From the NCBI GenBank assembly GCA_002451215.1, contig DKBM01000087.1, positions 34,980 to 98,979 on the forward strand: a stretch of 64,000 nt of DNA, written 5' to 3'. Position numbers and translations under genes: made by a program. Position 1 is the stretch's first letter. Each line of letters starts with the position of its first letter. Source of the stretch: SM1-46 sp002451215. Lineage in GTDB: Bacteria; Pseudomonadota; Gammaproteobacteria; Acidiferrobacterales; Sulfurifustaceae. Under the pieces are notes generated by a model. That model ran no database searches and was not told the origin of the DNA. It saw nothing but the letters and a program-made list of their open reading frames with translations. Shown one piece after another: positions 34,022-42,910 of this stretch.

Positions 34022-35380
34022 ATGAACGACAAGAAGGTCCGTACTGCAACCCTCGATCTGCCCCTTGCGGAGGCAAGCCGCGACGTCGCAACCGCGCCCG
34101 CCACGGCGACCGATCGTTGGCTGGCGCGCAAGATGCTGAAGGTGCTTGGCAATCCGCCGGTCACGGTCGTTCTGTGGAGCGGTGAGGAAATCATCGCCTC
34201 GCAAGATGCGCCCGTCGCCCGCGTGCGTTTCCGCGACCGCGGCGCACTGTTTCGACTTCTTGTGAACCCGGATCTGCATTTCGGCGATCTCTACTCAATC
34301 GGCCGGATCGAGGTGGACGGGAATCTCGTCGAGGTGCTCGAGGTCACCTACCGGGCAACAAACAGGCTTCAACAGGCCCGCGCTCTGAAGGAACTGCGCA
34401 GCGAGTACCTGACGCGCGCGCGACGCAATAGTCTTTCTGGTTCGCGCCAGAACATCCAACACCACTACGATCTTGGTAACGAGTTCTACGAACTGTGGCT
34501 GGACTCGGCCGGTATGCAGTACACGTGCGCCTACTTTCCCTCGCCCACGATGACGCTTGAGGACGCCCAGATCGCGAAGATGGATCATGTCTGCCGCAAG
34601 CTCCAGCTCAATCCGGGCGACACCGTGGTTGAAGCGGGCTGCGGGTGGGGCGGTCTCGCACGTCACATGGCGCGCCACTACGGTGTCAAAGTGCGTTCCT
34701 ACAACATTTCTCGCGAGCAGATCGCCTACGCGCGCGCCAAGGCCAAGCGCGAAGGACTGGCAGATCGTATTGACTACGTCGAGGACGACTATCGGAACAT
34801 GGACGGCGACTACGACGTGTTCGTTTCCATCGGCATGCTTGAGCATGTCGGCGGCGATAACTACGCGAACCTCGGCGCCGTCGTCGACCGTGTCCTCAAG
34901 GAGGACGGCCGCGCACTGATTCACACGATCGGGCGCAATCGCCCCGAGAAGATGAATGCCTGGATCGAGAAGCGCATCTTCCCCGGCGCCTATCCACCGA
35001 CGCTTCGCGAAATGATGGAAATCTTCGAGCCCAACGGCTTGTCGGTGCTTGATGTTGAGAACTTGCGCCTGCACTACGCCAAGACACTTGAGCACTGGTT
35101 GGCGCGCTTTGAATCGCACCGTGACACCATCGAGCGCATGTTTGACGCGAAGTTCGTTCGCGCCTGGCGGCTGTACCTGGCCGGCTCGTTGGCGGCCTTT
35201 ACAACGGCCTCGTTGCAGCTCTTTCAGGTGGTATTCACGCGTGCCGAGAACAACAACCTTGCCTGGTCACGGGCGCACCTTTATCGCGGCGGACGCGCTG
35301 GCGAGCTGCACGATCGGGCCGATGAGTTGCTGCGCGGCGCCATGCCGCGTGCGCGCAAAACCAGCAAGGCACCGCAGTAA
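34022..35380 (+). CDS. cfa: Cyclopropane-fatty-acyl-phospholipid synthase
   Basis: 452 residues from ATG 34022, with AGGAA upstream (33998 also opens the frame). The enzyme transfers a methylene from SAM to cis double bonds in membrane phospholipids. The SAM-binding segment is VVEAGCGWGGLARHMA, and QNIQHHYDLGNEFYELWLDS is the family signature before it. An N-terminal domain (about 1-125) precedes the catalytic domain, as in Cfa. It stands alone after the MarR gene. Confidence 0.93.
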   Translation: MNDKKVRTATLDLPLAEASRDVATAPATATDRWLARKMLKVLGNPPVTVVLWSGEEIIASQDAPVARVRFRDRGALFRLLVNPDLHFGDLYSIGRIEVDGNLVEVLEVTYRATNRLQQARALKELRSEYLTRARRNSLSGSRQNIQHHYDLGNEFYELWLDSAGMQYTCAYFPSPTMTLEDAQIAKMDHVCRKLQLNPGDTVVEAGCGWGGLARHMARHYGVKVRSYNISREQIAYARAKAKREGLADRIDYVEDDYRNMDGDYDVFVSIGMLEHVGGDNYANLGAVVDRVLKEDGRALIHTIGRNRPEKMNAWIEKRIFPGAYPPTLREMMEIFEPNGLSVLDVENLRLHYAKTLEHWLARFESHRDTIERMFDAKFVRAWRLYLAGSLAAFTTASLQLFQVVFTRAENNNLAWSRAHLYRGGRAGELHDRADELLRGAMPRARKTSKAPQ

Positions 35381-35410
35381 TTTCGCCACCGCTGGCGTGG
35401 CCGCGACCCG

Positions 35411-35553
35411 TCAGTAGTAGTGCTTATGTTCCTTTCGACGGCGTCCGGCGATGTGCACGGATGCACGAGTCCAGGCGCGCGCGGGATGCGCGTTTGCGCC
35501 GCGTAAACCCGGCTCAGTAGTAGTGCTTATGTTCCTTTCGACGGCGTCCGGCG
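35411..35553. repeat. 40-bp perfect direct repeat duplicating the 3' end of the S24 gene
   Basis: 35411-35450 and 35514-35553 are identical over 40 bases, a period of 103 bp with 63 bases between. The second copy is the last 12 codons and stop of the S24-domain gene; the first is an orphan copy beyond the stop. It looks like a local tandem duplication. Confidence 0.9.
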
Positions 35554-35882
35554 CGCTGCACCACCACGCCGCGCACGGTATAGCTTGAAACCAGCTCCAC
35601 TTCAGGGAAGGCGGGATTGAGCGCCTTGAGATACTTGCGACCGTTCTCGACCACATACTGCCGGAAGGTTGTCTCGCCCGCATAGTCGATTACCACATAG
35701 GCGCCGGAGTGTGGCGGCATGGCCGGATCGACAATGATTATGTGGCCGTCAACGAACTCCGGCGCCATGCTGTCGCCAATCACCCGCAAGGCGTACGGCT
35801 CGGCGTCGGCGCAGGAGCTGATCTCGGCGTCCGCTATCGCGTATTCAGTACTAATGGGTATGCTCTTGAACTTCTGACTCAT
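35514..35882 (-). CDS. Stand-alone S24 (LexA/UmuD-like) peptidase domain protein
   Basis: 122 residues from ATG 35882, with GGAGAG upstream. Only the C-terminal S24 domain is present, no DNA-binding domain. The nucleophile is ALRVIGDSMAPEFVDG (S38). The usual catalytic Lys in the following strand is replaced: TTFRQYVVENGRKYL has R74, so autoproteolysis is doubtful. The tail is basic (AGRRRKEHKHYY). It overlaps the end of the TetR gene by 32 bp and is likely translated from the same message. Confidence 0.75.
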   Translation of the reverse strand: MSQKFKSIPISTEYAIADAEISSCADAEPYALRVIGDSMAPEFVDGHIIIVDPAMPPHSGAYVVIDYAGETTFRQYVVENGRKYLKALNPAFPEVELVSSYTVRGVVVQRAGRRRKEHKHYY

Positions 35883-36498
35883 AGGGACTCTCCGAAGCCG
35901 CGCAGCGCGCGCGATCGGTGCCGACGCCCGGAACCCAGCGCGCACAGGGCTCCGCGGCACTTAGGAGGCGCAACAGAAGCTCCCGTGTACGACGTGACTG
36001 CTCCGAGTGATCCGACATCCAACAGATGAAGGTGGCGAGATAGATTGACGTCAGTGCGGACTCTTCAAGTGCCCGCCACGGAAAGGGCGCTCGGCGACCG
36101 GCCGCTTCCCGCCACCATTGTACGGTTCGACTGATGCGCATCAATCCAGCCCACTGGAAATGCACATGACCGAACTCAAGCTTACCGAGAATCATCTCAC
36201 GCGTCGCGCGCCGGTGCGCGGCAAGCGCGCCGAGCCACGCGAGCAGCGACTCCTGCAGGCGATCGCGCGCAGGCAGGTCCGCGACCTCGGGCAATGCCGC
36301 AGCCACCAACATGGCGTGATCCGCCCGGTCGAACCACGCATCGACAATGTCTTCCTTTTCGCGAAAACACGAGTGCACGTCGGTCAGTCCGATTCCCAGT
36401 CGCCTCGCCACCTCGTGGAGTCGCACGTGCTCCCAAGAGGATTCCTCGGCCAAAGCGAGTGCGGCATCTACAATGCGATCCTGCAGTAATGGGTCCAT
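35851..36498 (-). CDS. TetR-family transcriptional regulator
   Basis: 215 residues from ATG 36498. The HTH is at about 10-55 (DAALALAEESSWEHVRLHEV, GIGLTDVHSCFREKEDIVDA). The ligand domain is all-helical (ESLLAWLGALAAHRRATREM, WWREAAGRRAPFPWRALEES). The last 20 residues are encoded in DNA shared with the S24 gene. Cognate ligand unknown. Confidence 0.88.
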   Translation of the reverse strand: MDPLLQDRIVDAALALAEESSWEHVRLHEVARRLGIGLTDVHSCFREKEDIVDAWFDRADHAMLVAAALPEVADLPARDRLQESLLAWLGALAAHRRATREMILGKLEFGHVHFQWAGLMRISRTVQWWREAAGRRAPFPWRALEESALTSIYLATFICWMSDHSEQSRRTRELLLRLLSAAEPCARWVPGVGTDRARCAASESPYESEVQEHTH

Positions 36499-36563
36499 GG
36501 CGGGGACTCGTGGCGCTCGAATTCTATGCCGTCGGGGCGCGGCCGGGACATCGCCGCAGACAC

Positions 36564-37442
36564 CTAGCCTCGCACTGGGTTTGCGGCCGAGCGACGCATG
36601 ATCGCCTCGACCATCGCCACCTTCACGAGATCAGGATTCAGCACCTCGGGTAGCAACTGGCGCAATTGATAGAGCCTCTCAGCCTGTCGGCAAGCGGCCT
36701 GTTCGAGGCGATCCCGCGTTCCGCGCGTCAGATTGCTGTGCGTCAGCAGTCCGGGTGCAAGCCAGTCATGATAATCGCGCATCAGGCCGCGTTCGGCCTC
36801 GGTCTCCCAGCGCTCGCTCACCAGCAACTCCGGAAACGCCTCACGAACCAGTCGTCGCCCGCGCAGAGCATCGCTGATTCCATTCCCGCCGAGTCCCATC
36901 CCGCTGCCGTCCTCGGATCGCACGAACCACTGCGCGCGCACGCGCACACCGGCCGCCTTCTGCACACAGCGGCTCACCAATTCACGATGCGCAATAAGTG
37001 AAACGGTGTTTCCAGAACTGAAGGTACGGGAGACGAAGCTGTCGTCGCCGGCAAGCGCCGGGTGCCACTGCGGAGTGAATGTCGGCGGCGGAGCGGCGCG
37101 TTCGAGCGTGCTGGTGAGCAACGCAAGCGGTACCTGCTCGCGCCCATCCAGCAGCCAGAGTTCCTGTCGATCCGCAAGCGGGAATGGCAAAACTGGTGCA
37201 CTCCGCATGGCGTCGAAAAACGCCCGCGTGCGATCGGTCTCGATCAGATTGCCGCTGCCGTCCGCGCGCCACACCGCCCGTCCCGCGAAGCGCGGGTAGC
37301 GGCTTTGCACGCGCACTTGCCACGTGATGCCATCCGGACTCATAGCCCGGAAACCCGGAAGATCCACCACCTGGACAGTGCCCTGATAGGGCGAGAGCCG
37401 GCGCAGACTGTAGTAACGCACATCGTCCATACACGTCATCAT
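36564..37442 (-). CDS. Hypothetical protein upstream of xerC
   Basis: 292 residues, start likely ATG 37442 (MMTCMDDVRYYSLRRLSPYQ; ATG 37439 and 37430 follow). Not recognised. Beta-rich N-terminal half (TVQVVDLPGFRAMSPDGITW), a helical, Arg-rich C-terminal half (RGTRDRLEQAACRQAERLYQ). No signal peptide. It lies 92 bp beyond the xerC stop and may be co-transcribed. Confidence 0.65.
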   Translation of the reverse strand: MMTCMDDVRYYSLRRLSPYQGTVQVVDLPGFRAMSPDGITWQVRVQSRYPRFAGRAVWRADGSGNLIETDRTRAFFDAMRSAPVLPFPLADRQELWLLDGREQVPLALLTSTLERAAPPPTFTPQWHPALAGDDSFVSRTFSSGNTVSLIAHRELVSRCVQKAAGVRVRAQWFVRSEDGSGMGLGGNGISDALRGRRLVREAFPELLVSERWETEAERGLMRDYHDWLAPGLLTHSNLTRGTRDRLEQAACRQAERLYQLRQLLPEVLNPDLVKVAMVEAIMRRSAANPVRG

Positions 37443-37534
37443 CGCGCTTTCCCGGGACCTTGGCGATCCCCGAATTGGCCGGCCCGTGACGTCGGGCAGG
37501 CCCACCAGCGGTTCTCCGGCCAGCGACGTAACGT

Positions 37535-38467
37535 CTATGAGACAGCTTTCTTGCGGCGCGCCCGCGGGTGCGCCTGGTCGTAGACGCGGGCGAGATGCTG
37601 GAAATCGAGATGGGTGTAAATCTGGGTCGTCGACAGATTGGCGTGACCGAGAAGCTCCTGCACGGCACGCAGATCACCGCTCGATTCAAGCAGATGCGAC
37701 GCAAACGAGTGGCGCAACATGTGCGGATGCACGTGCCGGCCGAGGCCCTGGCGACGCGCGCAGAGTGCGACGCGTTGCTCGATCGCCCGTCCCGACAGCC
37801 GCTCCCCGCGCTGACTGATGAACAGGGCCGACTCGCTGGTACCGGCGAGGCGAGCACGCGCTGGTAACCACGCTCGAATTGCATCAGCGGCGGCGCTGCC
37901 AAACGGAATCACCCGCTCCTTTGCTCCCTTGCCAGTAACGCGCACAAGCGACTCGCTGAAATCCAGATCGGCCAGGTTGAGCGCCGCGAGTTCGGCGAGA
38001 CGCAGACCCGAGGAATAGAACAACTCGAGCATGGCGCGATCACGCCGCGCGATCGGACCATCGCCGACCGCCTCGACCAGGCGCACCGCCTCGTCGGTGC
38101 TGAGCGCCTTAGGCAAGCGTCGCGGCGCGCGCGGTGCCGGCACTCCGACGGCCGGGCTGCGTCGCGCCATGCCCTCGCGCAAGAGGAAACGATAGAACGA
38201 GCGAGTCGCAGAGAGGATGCGCTGAATGCTCTTGGGGGCCAGCCGCGCATGATGCAGCGAGGCCACAAATTGACGCACATCGGGCGTTGTCAGCGCCGCC
38301 CAATCGGTTCGCCCGTTGCGTGCGCAGAACTCTTCCAGCCGCACCAGGTCACGGCGATAACTCTCGACGGTGTGCGCCGCGGCACGCCGCTCATTCTGGA
38401 GATAATGGAGAAACTGCCTGACTGCCGATTGGGGATCGACAGCGGCATGCTGGCGAATGCGGCTCAC
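37535..38467 (-). CDS. xerC: XerC, site-specific tyrosine recombinase
   Basis: 310 residues from GTG 38467. N-terminal SAM-like domain about 10-95 (FLHYLQNERRAAAHTVESYR). Catalytic residues: Arg in SSGLRLAELAAL, Lys in VTGKGAKERVIP, His-x-x-Arg in HMLRHSFASHLLE, His in LGHANLSTTQIY and the Tyr nucleophile in the same segment. XerC with XerD resolves chromosome dimers at dif. GTGA overlaps the DUF484 stop, so translation is coupled. In E. coli xerC also follows dapF and the DUF484 gene. Confidence 0.95.
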   Translation of the reverse strand: MSRIRQHAAVDPQSAVRQFLHYLQNERRAAAHTVESYRRDLVRLEEFCARNGRTDWAALTTPDVRQFVASLHHARLAPKSIQRILSATRSFYRFLLREGMARRSPAVGVPAPRAPRRLPKALSTDEAVRLVEAVGDGPIARRDRAMLELFYSSGLRLAELAALNLADLDFSESLVRVTGKGAKERVIPFGSAAADAIRAWLPARARLAGTSESALFISQRGERLSGRAIEQRVALCARRQGLGRHVHPHMLRHSFASHLLESSGDLRAVQELLGHANLSTTQIYTHLDFQHLARVYDQAHPRARRKKAVS

Positions 38468-39168
38468 CGCAGGTAACGCACCAGCCCCTGCATCAGCAAG
38501 TCACCGAGCCGCGCGAGATACACCGTGCCCATGCCGGGGTGGAAACGATGTGGATCGTGGCTGCCGAGCGCGAGCACGCCACGCGGATTCTTGTCGCCGA
38601 GCGGGATGATCGCGCAGGAGCGGATATCGGCCACGCGCTCGCCAAACAGATAGCGCTGCAACCCTTCGTCAAACTCACCGCCGCAAAGAGGCTTGCCACT
38701 TGCGAGCTCGGTGAGCACCGCCGCAAGCCGGTGGTCATCTTCAAGCACCAGCTCCGGTCCGTTGGGTGACGAATCGGCGCGGCCGCGCAGGCGCACCACT
38801 ACCGCTTCCAATCCGAATTCCTGGCGCAGCAACTCGCGCGCCGCCTCGATAGCATCCTCAAAATTGCGCGCTTCCAGCAGCGCCAACGCGAACTGGTGCA
38901 GCCGCTTGCCAAGCGCATCGTTTTCGCGCGCGATGCCTACCAGCTCGCGCAACTGGCGTTGCAGGCCCTGCTCACGTTCGCGCAGCAGCTGTACCTGGCG
39001 CTCGATGAGCGAAACCGCAGGCCCGCCTACCTCGTGCGAAATCCTGATGCGAGCCAGCGCCTCGGGATGGCGATCGAAATAATCGGGGTGATCCTCGAGA
39101 TAACGCGCGACCGCGTCTTCCCAGGAAAGCTCGCCCTGCGGATCGTCGTTCGAGAGCTTCTGTGTCAT
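38464..39168 (-). CDS. DUF484 family protein
   Basis: 234 residues from ATG 39168. Signature start: WEDAVARYLEDHPDYFDRHP, then SLIERQVQLLREREQGLQRQ, a coiled coil, and a GAF-like second half (SSCAIIPLG-type RSCAIIPLGDKNPRGVLALG, then HPGMGTVYLARLGDLLMQGL). It lies between dapF and xerC as in E. coli yigA-type loci. Function unproven. The start overlaps the dapF stop (ATGA). Confidence 0.92.
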   Translation of the reverse strand: MTQKLSNDDPQGELSWEDAVARYLEDHPDYFDRHPEALARIRISHEVGGPAVSLIERQVQLLREREQGLQRQLRELVGIARENDALGKRLHQFALALLEARNFEDAIEAARELLRQEFGLEAVVVRLRGRADSSPNGPELVLEDDHRLAAVLTELASGKPLCGGEFDEGLQRYLFGERVADIRSCAIIPLGDKNPRGVLALGSHDPHRFHPGMGTVYLARLGDLLMQGLVRYLR

Positions 39169-40004
39169 AAACGGTCGAGATCCAACGTGCCTTCGAATAC
39201 CGTAGTGGCCGGGCCCGTCATCGATACCGCGTGCCCTTCGCCCTCCCAGGTCACGTGCAAGCTCCCCCCGGGCAGACTCACCTCTACAGTAGCATCAAGC
39301 AGTCCCCGTTGGCGACCGGCGACAACGGCGGCGCAAGCCCCGGTCCCGCAGGCGAGAGTCTCGCCCGCGCCGCGCTCATAGACGCGTAGACGGATGTGAC
39401 TGCGATCGATCACCTGCATAAAACCGGCGTTAACGCGCCGTGGGAAACGCGCATGGCGCTCGATGCGCGGACCGTCGCCCGCGACGTCGGCCCGCTGGAC
39501 GTCCGGGACGATCAACACGGCGTGGGGGTTTCCGATCGAGAGCACACTCACCCGGACCATGCGGCCATCGATATCAAGGTCGTACTGCTCGGCGCGCGCC
39601 GGCGCCTCGAAGGGAATGTCGGCAGGTTCGAATCGCGGCGCACCCATGTCGACCGTTACCTGCCCATCGGGCTCGAGGCGCGGGTGGATCACACCGGCCA
39701 GTGTCTCCACCGCAATCTCCCGCTTGTGGGTAAGGTCCTTGTCATGCACGAAACGCACGAAGCAGCGCGCGCCATTTCCGCACTGCTCCACTTCGCCGCC
39801 ATCGGCATTGAAGATCCGATAACGAAAATCCGTGCCCGGCGTGCTTGGGCGCTCGACCACGAGCACCTGGTCGCAACCGACGCCAAAGTGGCGATCAGCG
39901 ATCCGCTGAACCTGCTCCGGAGACAGCCGGAGGGCCCTTGTCACGCCGTCCAGCACGACAAAGTCATTACCGAGTCCTTGCATCTTGCTGAACGGAATCA
40001 ACAT
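39165..40004 (-). CDS. dapF: Diaminopimelate epimerase
   Basis: 279 residues from ATG 40004 (MLIPFSKMQGLGNDFVVLDG). Interconverts LL- and meso-diaminopimelate for lysine and peptidoglycan. Catalytic cysteines: VEQCGNGARCFVRFV (first) and ETLACGTGACAAVVAG (second). Length is standard. It is followed on the same strand by DUF484 and xerC; lysA lies upstream on the same strand, with a methyltransferase between. Confidence 0.96.
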   Translation of the reverse strand: MLIPFSKMQGLGNDFVVLDGVTRALRLSPEQVQRIADRHFGVGCDQVLVVERPSTPGTDFRYRIFNADGGEVEQCGNGARCFVRFVHDKDLTHKREIAVETLAGVIHPRLEPDGQVTVDMGAPRFEPADIPFEAPARAEQYDLDIDGRMVRVSVLSIGNPHAVLIVPDVQRADVAGDGPRIERHARFPRRVNAGFMQVIDRSHIRLRVYERGAGETLACGTGACAAVVAGRQRGLLDATVEVSLPGGSLHVTWEGEGHAVSMTGPATTVFEGTLDLDRL

Positions 40005-40060
40005 TAAAAAAGCTTACCATGCTTGCAGCGGGCGCCAGAAACCTGAAATAGTAAACAGGC

Positions 40061-40330
40061 ATGAAAACGTACGTCCTCAATCACTTCAATGCGCTGCGCA
40101 CCTCGAAGAACCACCGCCTGCGCAAAACGGTCGGCGTGCTGCTGGTCATCGGCGGCATGCTTGGCTTCCTGCCGGTACTGGGTTACTGGATGCTGCCACT
40201 TGGGTTGGCGTTGTTGTCTGTCGACTGGCCGTGGGCAAGGCGCATCTTCCGGCACCTACGCATCGCCTGGGGGCGAAACTATCAGCGGATCATGCGCTGG
40301 CGCACGCGACTTCTGCCGAGCCGCCACTGA
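40061..40330 (+). CDS. Small PGPGW-type membrane protein
   Basis: 89 residues from ATG 40061. The central hydrophobic hairpin VGVLLVIGGMLGFLPVLGYW followed by LPLGLALLSVDWPWARR resembles the PGPGW transmembrane family. Basic ends (RRIFRHLRIAWGRNYQRIMR). Function unknown. It is divergent from dapF, which starts 56 bp away. Confidence 0.7.
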   Translation: MKTYVLNHFNALRTSKNHRLRKTVGVLLVIGGMLGFLPVLGYWMLPLGLALLSVDWPWARRIFRHLRIAWGRNYQRIMRWRTRLLPSRH

Positions 40331-40360
40331 CAGGCTGGTGACTGTGCCTACGAAACGCCG

Positions 40361-41026
40361 TCATGCACGCGGCATCATCCCATGAACAAGCAGATGTCGA
40401 TCGCTGACGGTCTCGACCTTGAACGCCAGCCCGGCCTGACGCAACTGGGCCCGCACCTCATTGGGCCGGAATGCGGCGCATAGCGAATTGGCGAAATCGC
40501 GCCGCAGAATCTCCGGCTCCGCCGCCGCGTGGGCGGAAACCAGGGCATCCACCGCCTCGCACGAGGGTGGACGAAACAGATCCATCACCAGAACCGCGGC
40601 GCCGGGCAGGGCGAGCGACTGAATGGCCCGCCACATTACTGTCGGATCGTGAAGGTGATGCAAGAGACTGTTGCTGATCACCGTGTCGAAATCACGCGAG
40701 ATTCCCGCGAGGTCTGGCAGCCGGAGGTTATGCAGCACGATGCGCGCCTCAAGGCCCGCGTCCCGCACCGCGGTCCGTGCGCAACGAAGCATCGCCGGCG
40801 CCCCATCGATGGCCGTGAGCTGCCCTTGTGGCCAGGCACGCGAAAAGCGCACGCTGATATCGGCGGCACCGCAGCCCAGATCGAGGATCCGGCGCGGCGC
40901 GTGGGCGGGAAACAGGCGCCGAAAATGATCGACGAACGCCTGGTGAGGTACGCTGAAGTCCGCCTGCGCGTAGGCCTCTGCCTGCGCCTGCTGGTCCATC
41001 AGCTCAGGCTCCGGCACGCGCTCCAT
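40361..41026 (-). CDS. SAM-dependent methyltransferase
   Basis: 221 residues from ATG 41026. Class I fold: glycine motif RRILDLGCGAADISVRF, acidic loop QLTAIDGAPAMLRCA, then TVISNSLLHHLHDPTVMWRA, a UbiE/BioC-like segment. It lies between dapF and lysA, where a methyltransferase is not part of the usual order. Substrate unknown. 12 bases separate its start from the lysA stop. Confidence 0.85.
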   Translation of the reverse strand: MERVPEPELMDQQAQAEAYAQADFSVPHQAFVDHFRRLFPAHAPRRILDLGCGAADISVRFSRAWPQGQLTAIDGAPAMLRCARTAVRDAGLEARIVLHNLRLPDLAGISRDFDTVISNSLLHHLHDPTVMWRAIQSLALPGAAVLVMDLFRPPSCEAVDALVSAHAAAEPEILRRDFANSLCAAFRPNEVRAQLRQAGLAFKVETVSDRHLLVHGMMPRA

Positions 41027-41038
41027 ACATGCTCCCGT

Positions 41039-42304
41039 CTAACCGGGAAGCAGCGACTCCGCTGCGAGCAATTCGTCGAGGCTTTCGCGCCGACGCACGA
41101 CGTGGAAGCGATCGCCGTCGACCATGACCTCGGCGGCACGTGGGCGGGTATTGTAGTTCGAGCTCATCGCCATACCGTAGGCACCCGCCGAGGCCACAAC
41201 CAGCAGATCACCCGCCTCGATGCCGAGCTCGCGATTGCGCCCCAGAAAATCGCCGCTCTCGCACACCGGTCCGACCACATCGTAAACGCGCGGTGTGCGC
41301 GGCGCATCAACTTTCACCGGTGCGATATCGTGCCAGGCGTCGTAGAGCGCCGGGCGCATGAGATCGTTCATGCCAGCATCCACGATCGCGAAGTTGCGCA
41401 CTCCTCCCAGCTTTAGGTACAGCACGCGCGCGAGCAGCACGCCAGCGTTGCCAACGATGGCGCGCCCGGGCTGAATCATGAGTCGCAGGCGCTGGTAGCG
41501 CGACCCGAGACCCTGCAAGCGATTGAGGATAGCGAGCACAAAATCATCCGGCTCGGGTGGGCTTTCGTCACGGTAGTTGATGCCGAGTCCGCCACCGAGA
41601 TCGAGATGCTCAAGTTCGATACCGGCATCGCCAAGCTCGCCCACCAGCTCGACGACCCGTTCGAGGGCATCGACGAATGGATCCATGTCCGTAATTTGCG
41701 AACCGATATGGCATCCCACGCCGGTGATCTGCAGGTGCGGAAGCGACAGCGCGCGCTGATAGATCGCGAGTGCGCGCTCGATCGGCACGCCGAACTTGCT
41801 TTCCTTCAACCCGGTAGAAATATAGGGGTGCGTAGCGGGGTCGACATCCGGGTTCACCCGCAGCGCCACCGGCGCGCGTTTGCCCATGCGAGCCGCGACC
41901 TCGTTCAATTGGTCGAGCTCAGGCTCTGACTCCACATTGAAGCAGCCGATACCGGCGGCGAGCGCAAGCTGCATCTCCTCGCGGGTCTTGCCGACGCCCG
42001 AGAACACCACCTTCGCGGTGTCGCCACCCGCGCGGCGCACGCGCTCCAGCTCACCACCCGAGACGATGTCAAATCCGGCGCCGAGTCGCACCAGCACATT
42101 GAGCAGCGCGAGCGTGGAATTGGCCTTGACCGCATAACAGACCTGATGCGCGCGCGTACCGAATGCAGCATCGAATGCCCGGTAACGCGCCTCGATCGCC
42201 GCCCGAGAATAGATGTAGCACGGTGTGCCCACCTGCTCGGCAATCGCCGCGACGGGCACGCCCTCGGCAAACAACTGCCGGTCACGGAAACCAAAAGGGT
42301 TCAT
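41039..42304 (-). CDS. lysA: Diaminopimelate decarboxylase
   Basis: 421 residues from ATG 42304. Final step of lysine synthesis. PLP lysine in VCYAVKANSTLALL; further motifs HIGSQITDMDPF, LDLGGGLGINYRDESPPE, GPVCESGDFLGRNREL with the active-site cysteine, and YGMAMSSNYNTRPRAAEVMV. Follows lptM by 6 bp on the same strand. Confidence 0.96.
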   Translation of the reverse strand: MNPFGFRDRQLFAEGVPVAAIAEQVGTPCYIYSRAAIEARYRAFDAAFGTRAHQVCYAVKANSTLALLNVLVRLGAGFDIVSGGELERVRRAGGDTAKVVFSGVGKTREEMQLALAAGIGCFNVESEPELDQLNEVAARMGKRAPVALRVNPDVDPATHPYISTGLKESKFGVPIERALAIYQRALSLPHLQITGVGCHIGSQITDMDPFVDALERVVELVGELGDAGIELEHLDLGGGLGINYRDESPPEPDDFVLAILNRLQGLGSRYQRLRLMIQPGRAIVGNAGVLLARVLYLKLGGVRNFAIVDAGMNDLMRPALYDAWHDIAPVKVDAPRTPRVYDVVGPVCESGDFLGRNRELGIEAGDLLVVASAGAYGMAMSSNYNTRPRAAEVMVDGDRFHVVRRRESLDELLAAESLLPG

Positions 42305-42310
42305 GCAAGC

Positions 42311-42445
42311 TCAGGGCCGGGAGGCCGCTTCCGGCGGTTTGCCGGCATCCGGTGGCAGGTAGAGCGGCCCGCGCTTGCCGCATCCGCCTGCAAGCAGAAG
42401 AACGATCAGCAACAGTCCGGCCAGGCGCCCGTAGCGCGAATCCAT
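42311..42445 (-). CDS. lptM: LptM-type small lipoprotein
   Basis: 44 residues from ATG 42445 (ATG 42457 adds four). Lipobox in LLLIVLLLAGGCGKRGPLYL: the cleavage site before C, followed by the invariant GKRGPLYLP. LptM assists assembly of the LptDE lipopolysaccharide translocon and commonly sits directly before lysA, as here. Confidence 0.9.
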   Translation of the reverse strand: MDSRYGRLAGLLLIVLLLAGGCGKRGPLYLPPDAGKPPEAASRP

Positions 42446-42589
42446 ACGCGTGTCCATGGTGTGGTCGCGTAGTGTAGCCTGCCACTGCTTCGCGATAAAC
42501 CGCATCCTCGAGACACCATGACGCGCGTGTGGCGCTCCGGTAACATCGCGCCATCCCGACCATCGACACCAGTTACGGAATCCCGGAAC

Positions 42590-42910
42590 ATGAAGGACGC
42601 GGAATTCAAGCGCCAGTTCGACGCCACGCTGCTAGCGATCGAACAGGCGATCGAGAACAGCGGCGCTGACATCGAGTTCGAGACTGCCAACGACATTCTG
42701 ACACTCGAATTCCCCAACCGCAGCAAGATCATCATCAACGCCCAGTCGGCCGTCCGCCAGCTCTGGGTCGCGGCGCGCAGTGGCGGTTTCCACTATGACT
42801 TCGACGCCGCGAGCGATACATGGCGCAGCCACCAGACGGGTGCGGAGCTGTTCGCGGAACTTTCACGCCTCGCGAGCGAGCAGGCCGGCGAGCCTATCCG
42901 CCTCGCTTGA
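42590..42910 (+). CDS. cyaY: CyaY, frataxin-like iron donor
   Basis: 106 residues from ATG 42590. Matches the family from MKDAEFKRQFDATLLAIEQA to the acidic first helix and the beta sheet (FETANDILTLEFPNRSKIII, QLWVAARSGGFHYDFD). It regulates iron-sulfur cluster assembly. It is divergent from lptM-lysA, as usual. The stop overlaps the lon stop region by 17 bp (convergent). Confidence 0.93.
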   Translation: MKDAEFKRQFDATLLAIEQAIENSGADIEFETANDILTLEFPNRSKIIINAQSAVRQLWVAARSGGFHYDFDAASDTWRSHQTGAELFAELSRLASEQAGEPIRLA

